Shown: positions 52,031 to 63,515 of the stretch, piece after piece
Numbering within the stretch: position 1 is the stretch's first letter
Layout: each line of letters starts with the position of its first letter
DNA from: Calliopsis andreniformis
Lineage: Eukaryota; Arthropoda; Insecta; Hymenoptera; Andrenidae
Direction: 5' to 3'
Length of the DNA: 64,000 nt
Assembly: GCF_051401765.1 (NCBI RefSeq)
Contig: NW_027480468.1
Coordinates: forward strand, 868,001 to 932,000
The notes under the pieces: model-generated
The model's database searches: none
Told to the model about the DNA's origin: nothing
What the model saw: only the letters and a program-made list of their open reading frames with translations
Position numbers and translations under genes: made by a program

Positions 52031-52930
52031 CAATCTTCAATCCTCAATCCTCAATCCTCAGCTCTCGATTCTCAATCCTCAATCCTCAATCCTCAATTCT
52101 CAATCCTCAATCCTCAGTCCTCAGGCCTCAATACACAATCTTCAATCCTCAATCCTCAATCCTCAATCCTCAATCCTCATTCTTCAATCCTCAATGCCCA
52201 ATCCTCAATCTTCAATCCTCAATCCTCAATGCTCAATTCTCAACCCTTAATCCTCAGTTCTCAGTCCTCAAACCTCAATCCTCAATCCTCAATCCCCAAC
52301 CCTCAATCTTCAATCCTCAACACTCAAACTTCAATCGTCAATCCTCAATACTCAATCCTCAATCCTCAATCCTCAATTGACAGTCTTCAATCCTCAATAC
52401 TCAATCTTCAATCCTCAATCCTCAATCCTCAATTCTCAATCCTCAATCCTCAATCCTCAATCCTCAATCCTCAGTCCTCTATCGTCAGTCTTCATTCCTC
52501 AATGCTCAATCTTCAATCCTCGATCCTCAATCCTCAATCCTCAGTCCTCAGTCCTCAAACCTCAATCCTCAACCCTCAGCCCTCATCCTCAATCCTCAAT
52601 CCTCAATCTTCAGTCCACAATCCTCACTTCTCAATCCTAAATCCTCAATCCTCAGACCTCAAACATCAATACTCAACCCTCAGTCCTCGTCCTCAATGCA
52701 CAACCGTCAATCCTCAATCCTCAATCTTCAATCATCAATATTCATTCTTCAATCCTCAATCCTCAATCCTCAATCCTCAATCCTCAACCGTCAATGTTCA
52801 ATCCGCAATACCCAATCCTCAATCTTCAATCCACAATCCTCAATCCCCAATCCTCAATCCTCAATGCTCAGCCCGCAAACCTCAATCCTGAATCCCCAAT
52901 CCTGAATCCTCAATCTTCAGCCCTCAGTCC

Positions 52931-53070
52931 TCAACAATCAGTTGTCAATCCTCAATCCTCAATAGAATATCATCAATTCACAGCTTTCAATGCTCAATAC
53001 TCAACCTGCAATCTTCAAATCTCTATCCACAAACATCAATTCTCATCACTCAACCCTCAACACTCAGTCC
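52931..53070. repeat. 140-bp core, copy 29, class B2
   Basis: B2 is as class B but with GCAATCT at unit 12. Unit 9 is TCAATGC. Confidence 0.93.
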
Positions 53071-54202
53071 CCAATCCTCAACTTTCAATCCTCAATCCTC
53101 AACACTCAGTCCCCAACACTCAATCGTCAACCCTGAATACTCAATAATCAATCCTCTATCCTCAATCCTCAATCCTCAATCCTCAATCGTCAGTCGTCAA
53201 TCCTCAATACTCAATCTTCAATCCTCAATCCTCAATCCTCAATCCTCAATCCTCAATTTTCAATCCTCAATAACCAATCCTCAATCTTCAATCCTCAATC
53301 CTCAATCCCCAATTCTCGTTCCTCAATCCTCAACCCTCAATCGTCAATTCTCAATCCTCAATCCTCAGTCCTCAGTCCTCAATAAACAATCTTCAATCCT
53401 CAATCCTCAATCCTCAATCCTCAATCCTCATTCTACAATCCTCAATACCCAATCCTCAATCTTCAATCCTCAATCCTCAATGCTCAATTCTCAACCCTTA
53501 ATCCTCAGTTCTCAGTCCTCAAACCTCAATCCTCAATCCTCAATCCTCAACCCTCAATCTTCAATCCTCAACACTCAAACTTCAATCGTCAATCCTCAAT
53601 ACTCAATCCTCAATCCTCAATCCTCAATCGACAGTCTTCAATCCTCAATACTCAATCTTCAATCCTCAGTCCTCAGTCCTCAATTCTCAATCCTCAATCC
53701 TCAATCCTCAATCCTCAATCCTCAATCCTCAATCCTCAATCCTCGGTCCTCAATCGTCAGTCTTCAGTCCTCAATGCTCAATCATCAATCCTCAATCCTC
53801 AATCCTCAATCCTCAGTCCTCAGTCCTCAAACCTCAATCCTCAACCCTCAGCCCTCATCCTCAATCCTCAATCCTCAATCTTCAATCCAGAATCCTCACT
53901 TCTCAATCCTCAATCCTCAATCCTCAGACCTCAAACATCAATACTCAACCCTCAGTCCTCGTCCTCAATGCACAACCCTCAATCCTCAATCCTCAATCTT
54001 CAATCATCAATATTCATTCTTCAATCCTCAATCCTCAACCCTCAATCCTCAATCCTCAACCGTCAATGTTCAAACCGCAATACCCAATCCTCAATCTTCA
54101 ATACTCAATCCTCAATCCTCAATCCACAATCCTCAATGCTCAGCCCGCAAACCTCAATCCTGAATCCCCAATCCTGAATCCTCAATCTTCAGCCCTCAGT
54201 CC

Positions 54203-54342
54203 TCAACAATCAGTTGTCAATCCTCAATCCTCAATAGAATATCATCAATTCACAGCTTTCAATACTCAATACTCAACCTGCAATCTTCAAATCTCTATCC
54301 ACAAACATCAATTCTCATCACTCAACCCTCAACACTCAGTCC
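54203..54342. repeat. 140-bp core, copy 30, class B2
   Basis: Typical B2, with TCAATAC at unit 9. 1,272 bp from copy 29; the same 1,272-bp spacing separates copies 38 and 39. Confidence 0.93.
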
Positions 54343-54985
54343 CCAATCCTCAACCTTCAATCCTCAATCCTCAACACTCAGTCCCCAACCCTCAATCTTC
54401 AACCCTCAATACTCAATCTTCAATCCTCTATCCTCAATCCTCGATCCTCAATCCTCAATCCTCAACCCGCAGCCCTCATACTCAATCCTCAATCCTCAAT
54501 CCTCAATCCTCAATGTTCAATCCGCGATACCCAATCCTCAATGTTCAATCCTCAATACTCAATCCTCAATCCTCAATCCTCAATCCTCAATCCTCAATCC
54601 TCAATCCCCAATCTTCAATCCTCAATTCCCGATCCTCAACCTTCAATCCTCAATCCTCAATTCTCAATCCCCAATCTTCAATACTCAATAACCAATCCTC
54701 AATCTTCAATCCTCAATCCTCAATCCTCAATTCTCGATCCTCAATCCTCAATCCTCAATCGTCAATTCTCAATCCTCAATCCTCAGTCCTCAGTCCTCAA
54801 TACACAATCTTCAATCCTCAATCCTCAATCCTGAATCCTCAATCCTCATTCTTCAATCCTCAATACCCAATCCTCAATCTTCAATCCTCAATCCTCAATC
54901 CTCAATACTCAATCCTCAATCCTCAGTCATCAAACCTCAATCCTGAGTCCTCAATCCTGAATCCTCAATTTTCAGCCCTCAGTCG

Positions 54986-55125
54986 TCAACAATCAGTTGT
55001 CAATCCTCAATCCTCAATAGAATATCATCAATTCACAGCTTTCAATACTCAATACTCAACCTGCAATCTTCAAATCTCTATTCACAAACATCAATTCTCA
55101 TCACTCAACCCTCAACACTCAGTCC
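54986..55125. repeat. 140-bp core, copy 31, class B2
   Basis: Preceded by TCAGTCG rather than TCAGTCC; TCTATTC at unit 14. Confidence 0.92.
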
Positions 55126-55524
55126 CCAATCCTCAATCTTCAATCCTCAATCCTCTACACTCAGTCCCCAATCCTCAATCTTCATTCCTCAATACTCAAT
55201 CTTCAATCCTCAATCCTCAATACTCGATCCTCAATCCTCAATCCTCAACCGTCAATCTCCAATCCTGAATACTCAATCTTCAATCCTCAATCCTCAATAC
55301 TCAATCCTCAATCCTCAATCTTCAATCATCAATATTCATTCTTCAATCCTCAATCCCCAATCCTCAATCCTCAATCCTCAACCGTCAATGTTCAATCTGC
55401 AATACCCAATCCTCAATCTTCAATCCTCAATCCTCAATCCTCAATCCTCAATCCTCAATGCTCAGCCCGCAAACCTCAATCCTGAATCCCCAATCCTGAA
55501 TCCTCAATCTTCAGCCCTCAGTCC

Positions 55525-55664
55525 TCAACAATCAGTTGTCAATCCTCAATCCTCAATAGAATATCATCAATTCACAGCTTTCAATACTCAATACTCAACC
55601 TGCAATCTTCAAATCGCTATCCACAATCATCAATTCTCATCACTCAACCCTCAACACTCAGTAC
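55525..55664. repeat. 140-bp core, copy 32, class B2
   Basis: GCTATCC and ACAATCA at units 14-15, TCAGTAC at unit 20. Starts 539 bp after copy 31, the shortest core spacing in the window. Confidence 0.92.
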
Positions 55665-56901
55665 CCAATCCTCAACCTTCAATCCTCAATCCTCAACACT
55701 CAGTCCCCAACCCTCAATCTTCAACCCTCAATACTCAATCTTCAATCCTCTATCCTCAATCCTCGATCCTCAATCCTCAATCCTCAACCCGCAGCCCTCA
55801 TACTCAATCCCCAATCCTCAATCCTCAATCCTCATTCTTCAATCCTCAATACCCAATCCTGAATCTTCAATCCTCAATCCTCAATGCTCAATTCTCAACC
55901 CTCAATCCTCAGTCCTCAGTCCTCAAACCTCAATCCTCAATCCTCAATCCTCAATCCTCAATCCTCAATCCTCAATCTTCGATCCTCAACACTCAAACTT
56001 CAGTCGTCAATCCTCAATACTCAATTCTCAGTCCTCAATCCTCAATCGACAGTCTTCAATCCTCAATACTCAATCTTCAATCCTCAAACCTCAATCCTCA
56101 ATCCTCAATCCTGAGTCCTCAATCCTCAATCGTCAGTCTTCAATCCTCAATACTCAATCTTCAATCCCCAATCCTCAATCCTCAATCCTCAATCCTCATT
56201 CTTCAATCCTCAATACCCAATCTTCAATCTTCAATCATCAATCCTCAATCCTCAATTCTCAATCCTCAATCCTAAGTCCTCAGTCCTCAAACCTCAATCC
56301 TCAACCCTCAGCCCTCATCCTCAATCCTCAATCCTCAATCTTCAATCCTCAATCCTCAATCCTCAATACTCAATCTTCAATCCTCAATCCTCAGTCCTCA
56401 GTCCTCAAACCTCAATTCTGAATCCTCAATCCTGAATCATTAATCTTCAATCCTCAATCCCCAATCCTCAATCTTCAATCCTCAATCCTCAATCCTCAAT
56501 CCTCAATCCTCAATCCTCAATCTTCAATCCTCGATCCTCAATCCTCAATCCTCAGTCCCAAATACTCAATCCTCAATCCATAATCCTCAACCCTCAATCT
56601 TCAATACTCAATACTCAATCTTCAATCCTCAATCCTCAATCCTCAGTTCTCAATCCTCAATCTTCAATCCTCAATACTCAATCTTCAATCCTCAATCCTC
56701 AATCCTCAATCCTCAATCCTGAATCCTCAATCCTCAATCTTCAATCCTCAATACTCAATCTGCAATCCTCAATCCTCAATCCTCAATCCTCAATCCTCAT
56801 TCTTCAATCCTCAATACCGAATCCTCAATCTTCAATCCTCAATCCTCAATCCTCAATTCTCAGTACTCAATCTTCAATCATCAATATTCAATCTTCAATC
56901 C

Positions 56902-56972
56902 TCAATTTCTCAATCCTCAACCCTCAACCCTCAGCCCTCAATGTTCAATCCGCAATAACTAATCCACAATCT
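56902..56972. repeat. 71-bp upstream module, copy 12
   Basis: 183 bp upstream of core copy 33, the same spacing as copy 11 (42,877). Confidence 0.85.
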
Positions 56973-57084
56973 TCAATACTCAATCCTCAATCCTCAATCC
57001 TCAATCCTCAATCCTCAATCCTCAGCCCTCAAACCTCAATCATGAATCCTCAATCCTGAATCCTCGATCTTCAGCTCTCAGTCC

Positions 57085-57224
57085 TCAACTATCAGTTGTC
57101 AATCCTTAATTCTCAATAGAATATCATCAATTCACAGCTTTCAATACTCAATACTCAACCTGCAATCTTCAAATCTCTATCCACAAACATCAATTCTCAT
57201 CACTCAACCCTCAACACTCAGTCC
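57085..57224. repeat. 140-bp core, copy 33, mosaic A/B2
   Basis: The left part is class A (TCAGCTC before it, TTAATTC at unit 4) and the right end is class B2 (TCAACCC, TCAACAC). Unit 1 is TCAACTA. The flank at 57,170-57,840 matches 54,290-54,950, as expected if the exchange point lies inside the core. Confidence 0.9.
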
Positions 57225-57867
57225 CCAATCCTCAACCTTCAATCCTCAATCCTCAACACTCAGTCCCCAACCCTCAATCTTCAACCCTCAATACTCAATT
57301 TTCAATCCTCTGTCCTCAATCCTCGATCCTCAATCCTCAATCCTCAACCCGCAGCCCTGATACTCAATCCTCAATCCTCAATCCTCAAACCTCAATGTTC
57401 AACCCGCGATACCCAATCCTCAATGTTCAATCCTCAATACTCAATCCTCAATCCTCAATCCTCAATCCTCAATCCTCAATCCTCAATCCCCAATCTTCAA
57501 TCCTCAATTCCCGATCCTCAACCTTCAATCCTCAATCCTCAATTCTCAATCCTCAATCTTCAATCCTCAATAACCAATCCTCAATCTTCAATCCTCAATC
57601 CTCAATCCTCAATTCTCGATCCTCAATCCTCAATCCTCAATCGTCAATTCTCAATCCTCAATCCTCAGTCCTCAGTCCTCAATACACAATCTTCAATCCT
57701 CAATCCTCAATCCTCAATCCTCAATCCTCATTCTTCAATCCTCAATACCCAAACCTCAATCTTCAATCCTCAATCCTCAATCCTCAATACTCAATCCTCA
57801 ATCCTCAGTCATCAAACCTCAATCCTGAGTCCTCAATCCTGAATCCTCAATGTTGGGCCCTCAGTCC

Positions 57868-58007
57868 TCAACAATCAGTAGTCAATCCTCAATCCTCAAT
57901 AGAATATCCTCAGTTCAGAGTTTTCAATACGCAATACTCAATCTGCAATCTTCAAATCTCTATCCACAAACATCAATTCTCATCACTCAACCCTCAACAC
58001 ACAGTCC
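57868..58007. repeat. 140-bp core, copy 34, diverged
   Basis: TCAGTAG at unit 2, TCAGTTC and AGAGTTT at units 7-8, GCAATAC at unit 10. Preceded by the unusual TGTTGGGC stretch, one of very few GGG runs in the window (57,851-57,858). Confidence 0.9.
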
Positions 58008-58903
58008 CCAATCCTCAATCATCAATTCTCAATCCTCAGTCCTCAATCCTCAATCCTCAATCTTCAATCCTCAATACTCAATCTTCAATCCTCAATCCTC
58101 AATCCTCAACCCTCAATCTTCATTCCTCAATCCTCAATCCTCAATCCTCAATCCTCATTCTTCAATCCTCAATACCCAATCCTCAATCTTCAATCCTCAA
58201 TCCTCAATACCCAATTCTCAATATTCAATCCTCAGTACCGAATCCTCAATCCTCAATCCTGAATCCTCAATCCTGAATTCTCAATCCTCAATCCTCAGTC
58301 CTCAGTCCTCAATCCTCAATCCTCAACCCTCAGCCCTCATCCTCAATCCTCAATCCTCAATCCTCAATCCTCAATCCTCAATCTTCAATCCTCAATACTC
58401 TAACTTCAATCCTCAATCCTCAATACTCAATCCTCTATCCTCAATCCTCAATCGTCAGACTTCAATCCTCAATACTCAATCTTCAATCCTCAAACCTCAA
58501 TCCTCAATCCTCAATCCTCAATCCTCAATCCTCAATCATCAGTCTTCAATCCTCAATACTCAATCTTCAATGCTCAATCCTCAATCCTCAATACTCAATC
58601 CTCATTCTTCAATCCTCAATATCCAATCTTCAATCTTCAATCATCAATCCTCAATCCTCGATTCTCAATCCTCAATCCTCAATCTTCAATCCTCAATCCT
58701 CAATCCTCAATACTCAATCCTCAATCCTCAACTTTCAAGCCTCAATACTCAATCTGCAATCCTCCATCCTCAATACCTCAATCCTCAATCCTCATCCTTC
58801 AATCCTCAGTTCCGAATCCTCAATCTTCAATCCTGAATCCTCAATCCTCAATTCTCAATCCTGAATCCTCAATCCTGAGTCCTCGATCTTCAGCCCTCAG
58901 TCC
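58008..58903. repeat. Heptamer array, diverged zone
   Basis: Ordinary heptamers with scattered private changes and irregular units near 58,735-58,815. I could not match it to any long block elsewhere in the window. Confidence 0.75.
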
Positions 58904-59043
58904 TCAACAATCAGTTGTCAATCCCCAATCCTCAATAGAATATCCTCAATTCACAGTTTTCAATACTCATTACTCAATCTGCAATCTTCAGATCTCTATC
59001 CACAAACATCAATTCTCATCACTCAACCCTCAATACTCAGTCC
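58904..59043. repeat. 140-bp core, copy 35, diverged
   Basis: CCAATCC at unit 4, TCATTAC at unit 10, TCAGATC at unit 13, and CAAATCC after the core. Confidence 0.9.
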
Positions 59044-59602
59044 CAAATCCTCAAGCTTCAAACCTGAATCCTCAATCCTCAATCATCAATCCTCAATCTT
59101 CAATCCTCAATACTCAATCTTCAATCCTCAGCCCTCAATCCTCAATCCTCAATCACCAATTCTCAATCCTCAATCCTCAATCCTCAATCGTCAATCTTCA
59201 ATCCTCAATCCTCAGTCCTCAATCCTCAGTCCCCAAACCTCAATCCTCAATCTTCAATCCTCAATCCTCAATCCCCAATCCTCAATCTTCATTCCTCAAT
59301 CCTCAATCCTCAATCCTCAATCCTCATTTTTCAATCCTCAATACACAATCCTCAATCCTCAATACCCAATCTTCAATCCTCAATCATCAATCCTCAATCC
59401 TCAATTCTCAATCCTCAATCCTCAGTCCTCAGTCCTCAAACCTCAATCCTCAACCTTCAGCCCTCATCCTCAATCCTCAATCCTCAATCCTCAATCCTCA
59501 ATCTTCAAACCTCAATACTCAATCTTCAATCCTCAATCCTCAGTCCTCAATCCTCAATTCTGAATCCTCAATCCTGAATCCTCAATCTTCGGCCCTCAGT
59601 CC

Positions 59603-59742
59603 TCAACAATCAGTTGTCAATCCTCAATTCTCTATAGAATATCCTCAATTCACAGATTTCAATACTCAATACTCAACCTGCAATCTTCAAACCTCCATCC
59701 ACAAACATCAATTCTCATCATTCAACCCTCAACACTCAGTCC
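59603..59742. repeat. 140-bp core, copy 36, diverged
   Basis: TCTATAG at unit 5, ACAGATT at unit 8, TCCATCC at unit 14. It combines TCGGCCC upstream (as in C and D) with TCAACCT at unit 11 (as in A and B). Confidence 0.9.
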
Positions 59743-60409
59743 CCAATATTCAATCCTCAATCGTCAATCCTCAATCCTCAATCGTCAACCTTCAATCCTC
59801 AATACTCAATATTCAATCCTCATTCCTCAATCCTCAATCCACAATCCTCATTCTTCCATTCTCAATACCCAATGCTCAATCTTCAATCCTCAATCCTCAA
59901 TCCTCGATTCTCAATCCTCAATCCTCAGTCCTCAGTCCTCAAACCTCAATCCTCAACCCTCGGCCCTCATCGTCAATCCTCAATCCTCAATCCTCAATCC
60001 TCGATATTCAATCCTCAATACTCGATCTTCAATCCTCAATCCTCAATTCTCAATCCTCAACCGCCAATCCTCAATCCTCAAGCCTCAATCCTCAATCCTC
60101 AATCGTCAGTCTTCAATCTTCAATACTCAATCTTCAATCCTCAATCCTCAATCCTCAATCCTCAATCCTCATTCTTCAATCATCAATACCCAATCCTCAA
60201 TCTTTAATCCTCAAACCTCAATCCTCAATTCTCAATCCTCAATCCTCAGTCCTCAGTCCTCAAACCTCAATCCTCAACCCTCAGCCCTCATCCTCAATCC
60301 TCAATCCTCAATCCTCAATCCTCAATCTTCAATCCTCAATACTCAAACTTCAATCCACAATCCTCAATACTCAATCCTCAATCCTCAATCCTCCATCGTC
60401 AGCCTTCAA

Positions 60410-61240
60410 TCCTCAATCCTCAATCCTCAATCCTCAATCCTCAGCCCTCAAACCTCAATCCTGAATCCTCAATCCTGAATCCTCGATCTTCAGCTCTCAG
60501 TCCTCAACAATCAGTTGTCAATCCTTAATTCTCAATAGAATATCATCAATTCACAGCTTTCAATACTCAATACTCAACCTGCAATCTTCAAATCTCTATC
60601 CACAAACATCAATTCTCATCACTCAACTCTCAACGCTTAGTCCCCAATCCTCAATCTTCAATCCTCAGTCCTCAACACTCAGTCCCCAATCCTCAATCTT
60701 CAATCCTCAATACTCAATCTTCAATCCTCAATCCTCAATCCTCGATCCTCAATCCTCAATCCTCAATCGTCAATCTCCAATCCTGAATACTCAATCCTCA
60801 ATCCTCAATCCTCAATCCTCATCCTTCAATCCTCAATACCCAATCCTCAATCTTCAATCCTCAATCCTCAATCCTGAATTCTCAATTCTCAATCCTCAGT
60901 CCTCAGTCCTCAAACCTCAATACTAAACCCTCAGCCCTCACCCTCAATCCTCAATCCTCAATCCTCAATCCTCAATACTCAAACTTCAATCCTCAATACT
61001 CAATACGCAATCCTCAGTCCTCAATCCTCAATCGTCAGTCTTCAATCCTCAATACTCAATCTTCAATCCTCAATCCTCAATCCTCAATCCTCAATCCTCG
61101 ATCTTCAATCCTCAATACCCAATCCTCAATCTTCAATCCTCAATCCTCAATCCTCAGCTCTCGATTCTCAATCCTCAATCCTCAATCCTCAATTCTCAAT
61201 CCTCAATCCTCAGTCCTCAGGCCTCAATACACAATCTTCA
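60410..61240. repeat. Block also present at 42,990-43,940
   Basis: Same variant order around a class A core with TTAGTCC. The offset is 17,444 bp at the core and 17,402 bp after the 42-bp local duplication of the left copy. Confidence 0.82.
60504..60643. repeat. 140-bp core, copy 37, class A, no upstream module
   Basis: TCAACTC at unit 18 and TTAGTCC at unit 20. The left flank switches near 60,410, just before the TCAGCCC unit, as for copies 6 and 10. Confidence 0.93.
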
Positions 61241-61254
61241 ATCCTCAATCCTCA

Positions 61255-61640
61255 ATCCTCAATCTTCAATCCTCAACACTCAAACTTCAATCGTCAATCC
61301 TCAATTGACAGTCTTCAATCCTCAATACTCAATCTTCAATCCTCAATCCTCAATCCTCAATTCTCAATCCTCAATCCTCAATCCTCAATCCTCAATCCTC
61401 AATGCTCAATTCTCAACCCTTAATCCTCAGTTCTCAGTCCTCAAACCTCAATCCTCAATCCTCAATCCCCAACCCTCAATCTTCAATCCTCAACACTCAA
61501 ACTTCAATCGTCAATCCTCAATACTCAATCCTCAATCCTCAATCCTCAATTGACAGTCTTCAATCCTCAATACTCAATCTTCAATCCTCAATCCTCAATC
61601 CTCAATTCTCAATCCTCAATCCTCAATCCTCAATCCTCAA
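61255..61640. repeat. Local 245-bp tandem duplication
   Basis: The TCAATTG-ACAGTCT landmark occurs at about 61,302 and 61,547, 245 bp or 35 heptamers apart. The equivalent place near 52,374 has one. This marks the left junction of the 9,173-bp duplicated block. Confidence 0.85.
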
Positions 61641-62103
61641 TCCTCAGTCCTCTATCGTCAGTCTTCATTCCTCAATGCTCAATCTTCAATCCTCGATCCT
61701 CAATCCTCAATCCTCAGTCCTCAGTCCTCAAACCTCAATCCTCAACCCTCAGCCCTCATCCTCAATCCTCAATCCTCAATCTTCAGTCCACAATCCTCAC
61801 TTCTCAATCCTAAATCCTCAATCCTCAGACCTCAAACATCAATACTCAACCCTCAGTCCTCGTCCTCAATGCACAACCCTCAATCCTCAATCCTCAATCT
61901 TCCATCATCAATATTCATTCTTCAATCCTCAATCCTCAAGCCTCAATCCTCAATCCTCAACCGTCAATGTTCAATCCGCAATACCCAATCCTCAATCTTC
62001 AATCCACAATCCTCAATCCCCAATCCTCAATCCTCAATGCTCAGCCCGCAAACCTCAATCCTGAATCCCCAATCCTGAATTCTCAATCTTCAGCCCTCAG
62101 TCC

Positions 62104-62243
62104 TCAACAATCAGTTGTCAATCCTCAATCCTCAATAGAATATCATCAATTCACAGCTTTCAATGCTCAATACTCAACCTGCAATCTTCAAATCTCTATC
62201 CACAAACATCAATTCTCATCACTCAACCCTCAACACTCAGTCC
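62104..62243. repeat. 140-bp core, copy 38, class B2
   Basis: Partner of copy 29, sharing TCAATGC at unit 9. Confidence 0.93.
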
Positions 62244-63375
62244 CCAATCCTCAACTTTCAATCCTCAATCCTCAACACTCAGTCCCCAACCCTCAATCGT
62301 CAACCCTGAATACTCAATATTCAATCCTCTATCCTCAATCCTCAATCCTCAATCCTCAATCGTCAGTCGTCAATCCTCAATACTCAATCTTCAATCCTCA
62401 ATCCTCAATCCTCAATCCTCAATCCTCAATTTTCAATCCTCAATAACCAATCCTCAATCTTCAATCCTCAATCCTCAAACCCCAATTCTCGTTCCTCAAT
62501 CCTCAACCCTCAATCGTCAATTCTCAATCCTCAATCCTCAGTCCTCAGTCCTCAATAAACAATCTTCAATCCTCAATCCTCAATCCTCAATCCTCAATCC
62601 TCATTCTACAATCCTCAATACCCAATCCTCAATCTTCAATCCTCAATCCTCAATGCTCAATTCTCAACCCTTAATCCTCAGTTCTCAGTCCTCAAACCTC
62701 AATCCTCAATCCTCAATCCTCAACCCTCAATCTTCAATCCTCAACACTCAAACTTCAATCGTCAATCCTCAATACTCAATCCTCAATCCTCAATCCTCAA
62801 TCGACAGTCTTCAATCCTCAATACTCAATCTTCAATCCTCAGTCCTCAGTCCTCAATTCTCAATCCTCAATCCTCAATCCTCAATCCTCAATCCTCAATC
62901 CTCAATCCTCAATCCTCGGTCCTCAATCGTCAGTCTTCAGTCCTCAATGCTCAATCATCAATCCTCAATCCTCAATCCTCAATCCTCAGTCCTCAGTCCT
63001 CAAACCTCAATCCTCAACCCTCAGCCCTCATCCTCAATCCTCAATCCTCAATCTTCAATCCAGAATCCTCACTTCTCAATCCTCAATCCTCAATCCTCAG
63101 ACCTCAAACATCAATACTCAACCCTCAGTCCTCGTCCTCAATGCACAACCCTCAATCCTCAATCCTCAATCTTCAATCATCAATATTCATTCTTCAATCC
63201 TCAATCCTCAACCCTCAATCCTCAATCCTCAACCGTCAATGTTCAAACCGCAATACCCAATCCTCAATCTTCAATACTCAATCCTCAATCCTCAATCCAC
63301 AATCCTCAATGCTCAGCCCGCAAACCTCAATCCTGAATCCCCAATCCTGAATCCTCAATCTTCAGCCCTCAGTCC

Positions 63376-63515
63376 TCAACAATCAGTTGTCAATCCTCAA
63401 TCCTCAATAGAATATCATCAATTCACAGCTTTCAATACTCAATACTCAACCTGCAATCTTCAAATCTCTATCCACAAACATCAATTCTCATCACTCAACC
63501 CTCAACACTCAGTCC
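63376..63515. repeat. 140-bp core, copy 39, class B2
   Basis: Partner of copy 30. Confidence 0.93.

Larger units (their letters stand above)
52213..54827. repeat. Block duplicated 9,173 bp away (left copy)
   Basis: Matches 61,386-64,000 at a constant offset of 9,173 bp over at least 2,615 bp, with no indel noticed and about ten substitutions seen by eye. Examples are TCAATGC landmarks at 52,229/61,402 and cores at 52,931/62,104 and 54,203/63,376. Confidence 0.92.

Noticed and set aside
5017..63515. CRISPR array reading of the evenly repeated motifs
   Set aside because: The separating sequences are themselves heptamer repeats, not unique spacers, and core spacing varies from 539 to 6,788 bp.
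5017..63515. CENP-B box or other named centromere motif in the core
   Set aside because: No TTCG...CGGG pattern is present in any core; the few CpGs lie in TCAACGC units. A centromeric role cannot be argued from sequence.
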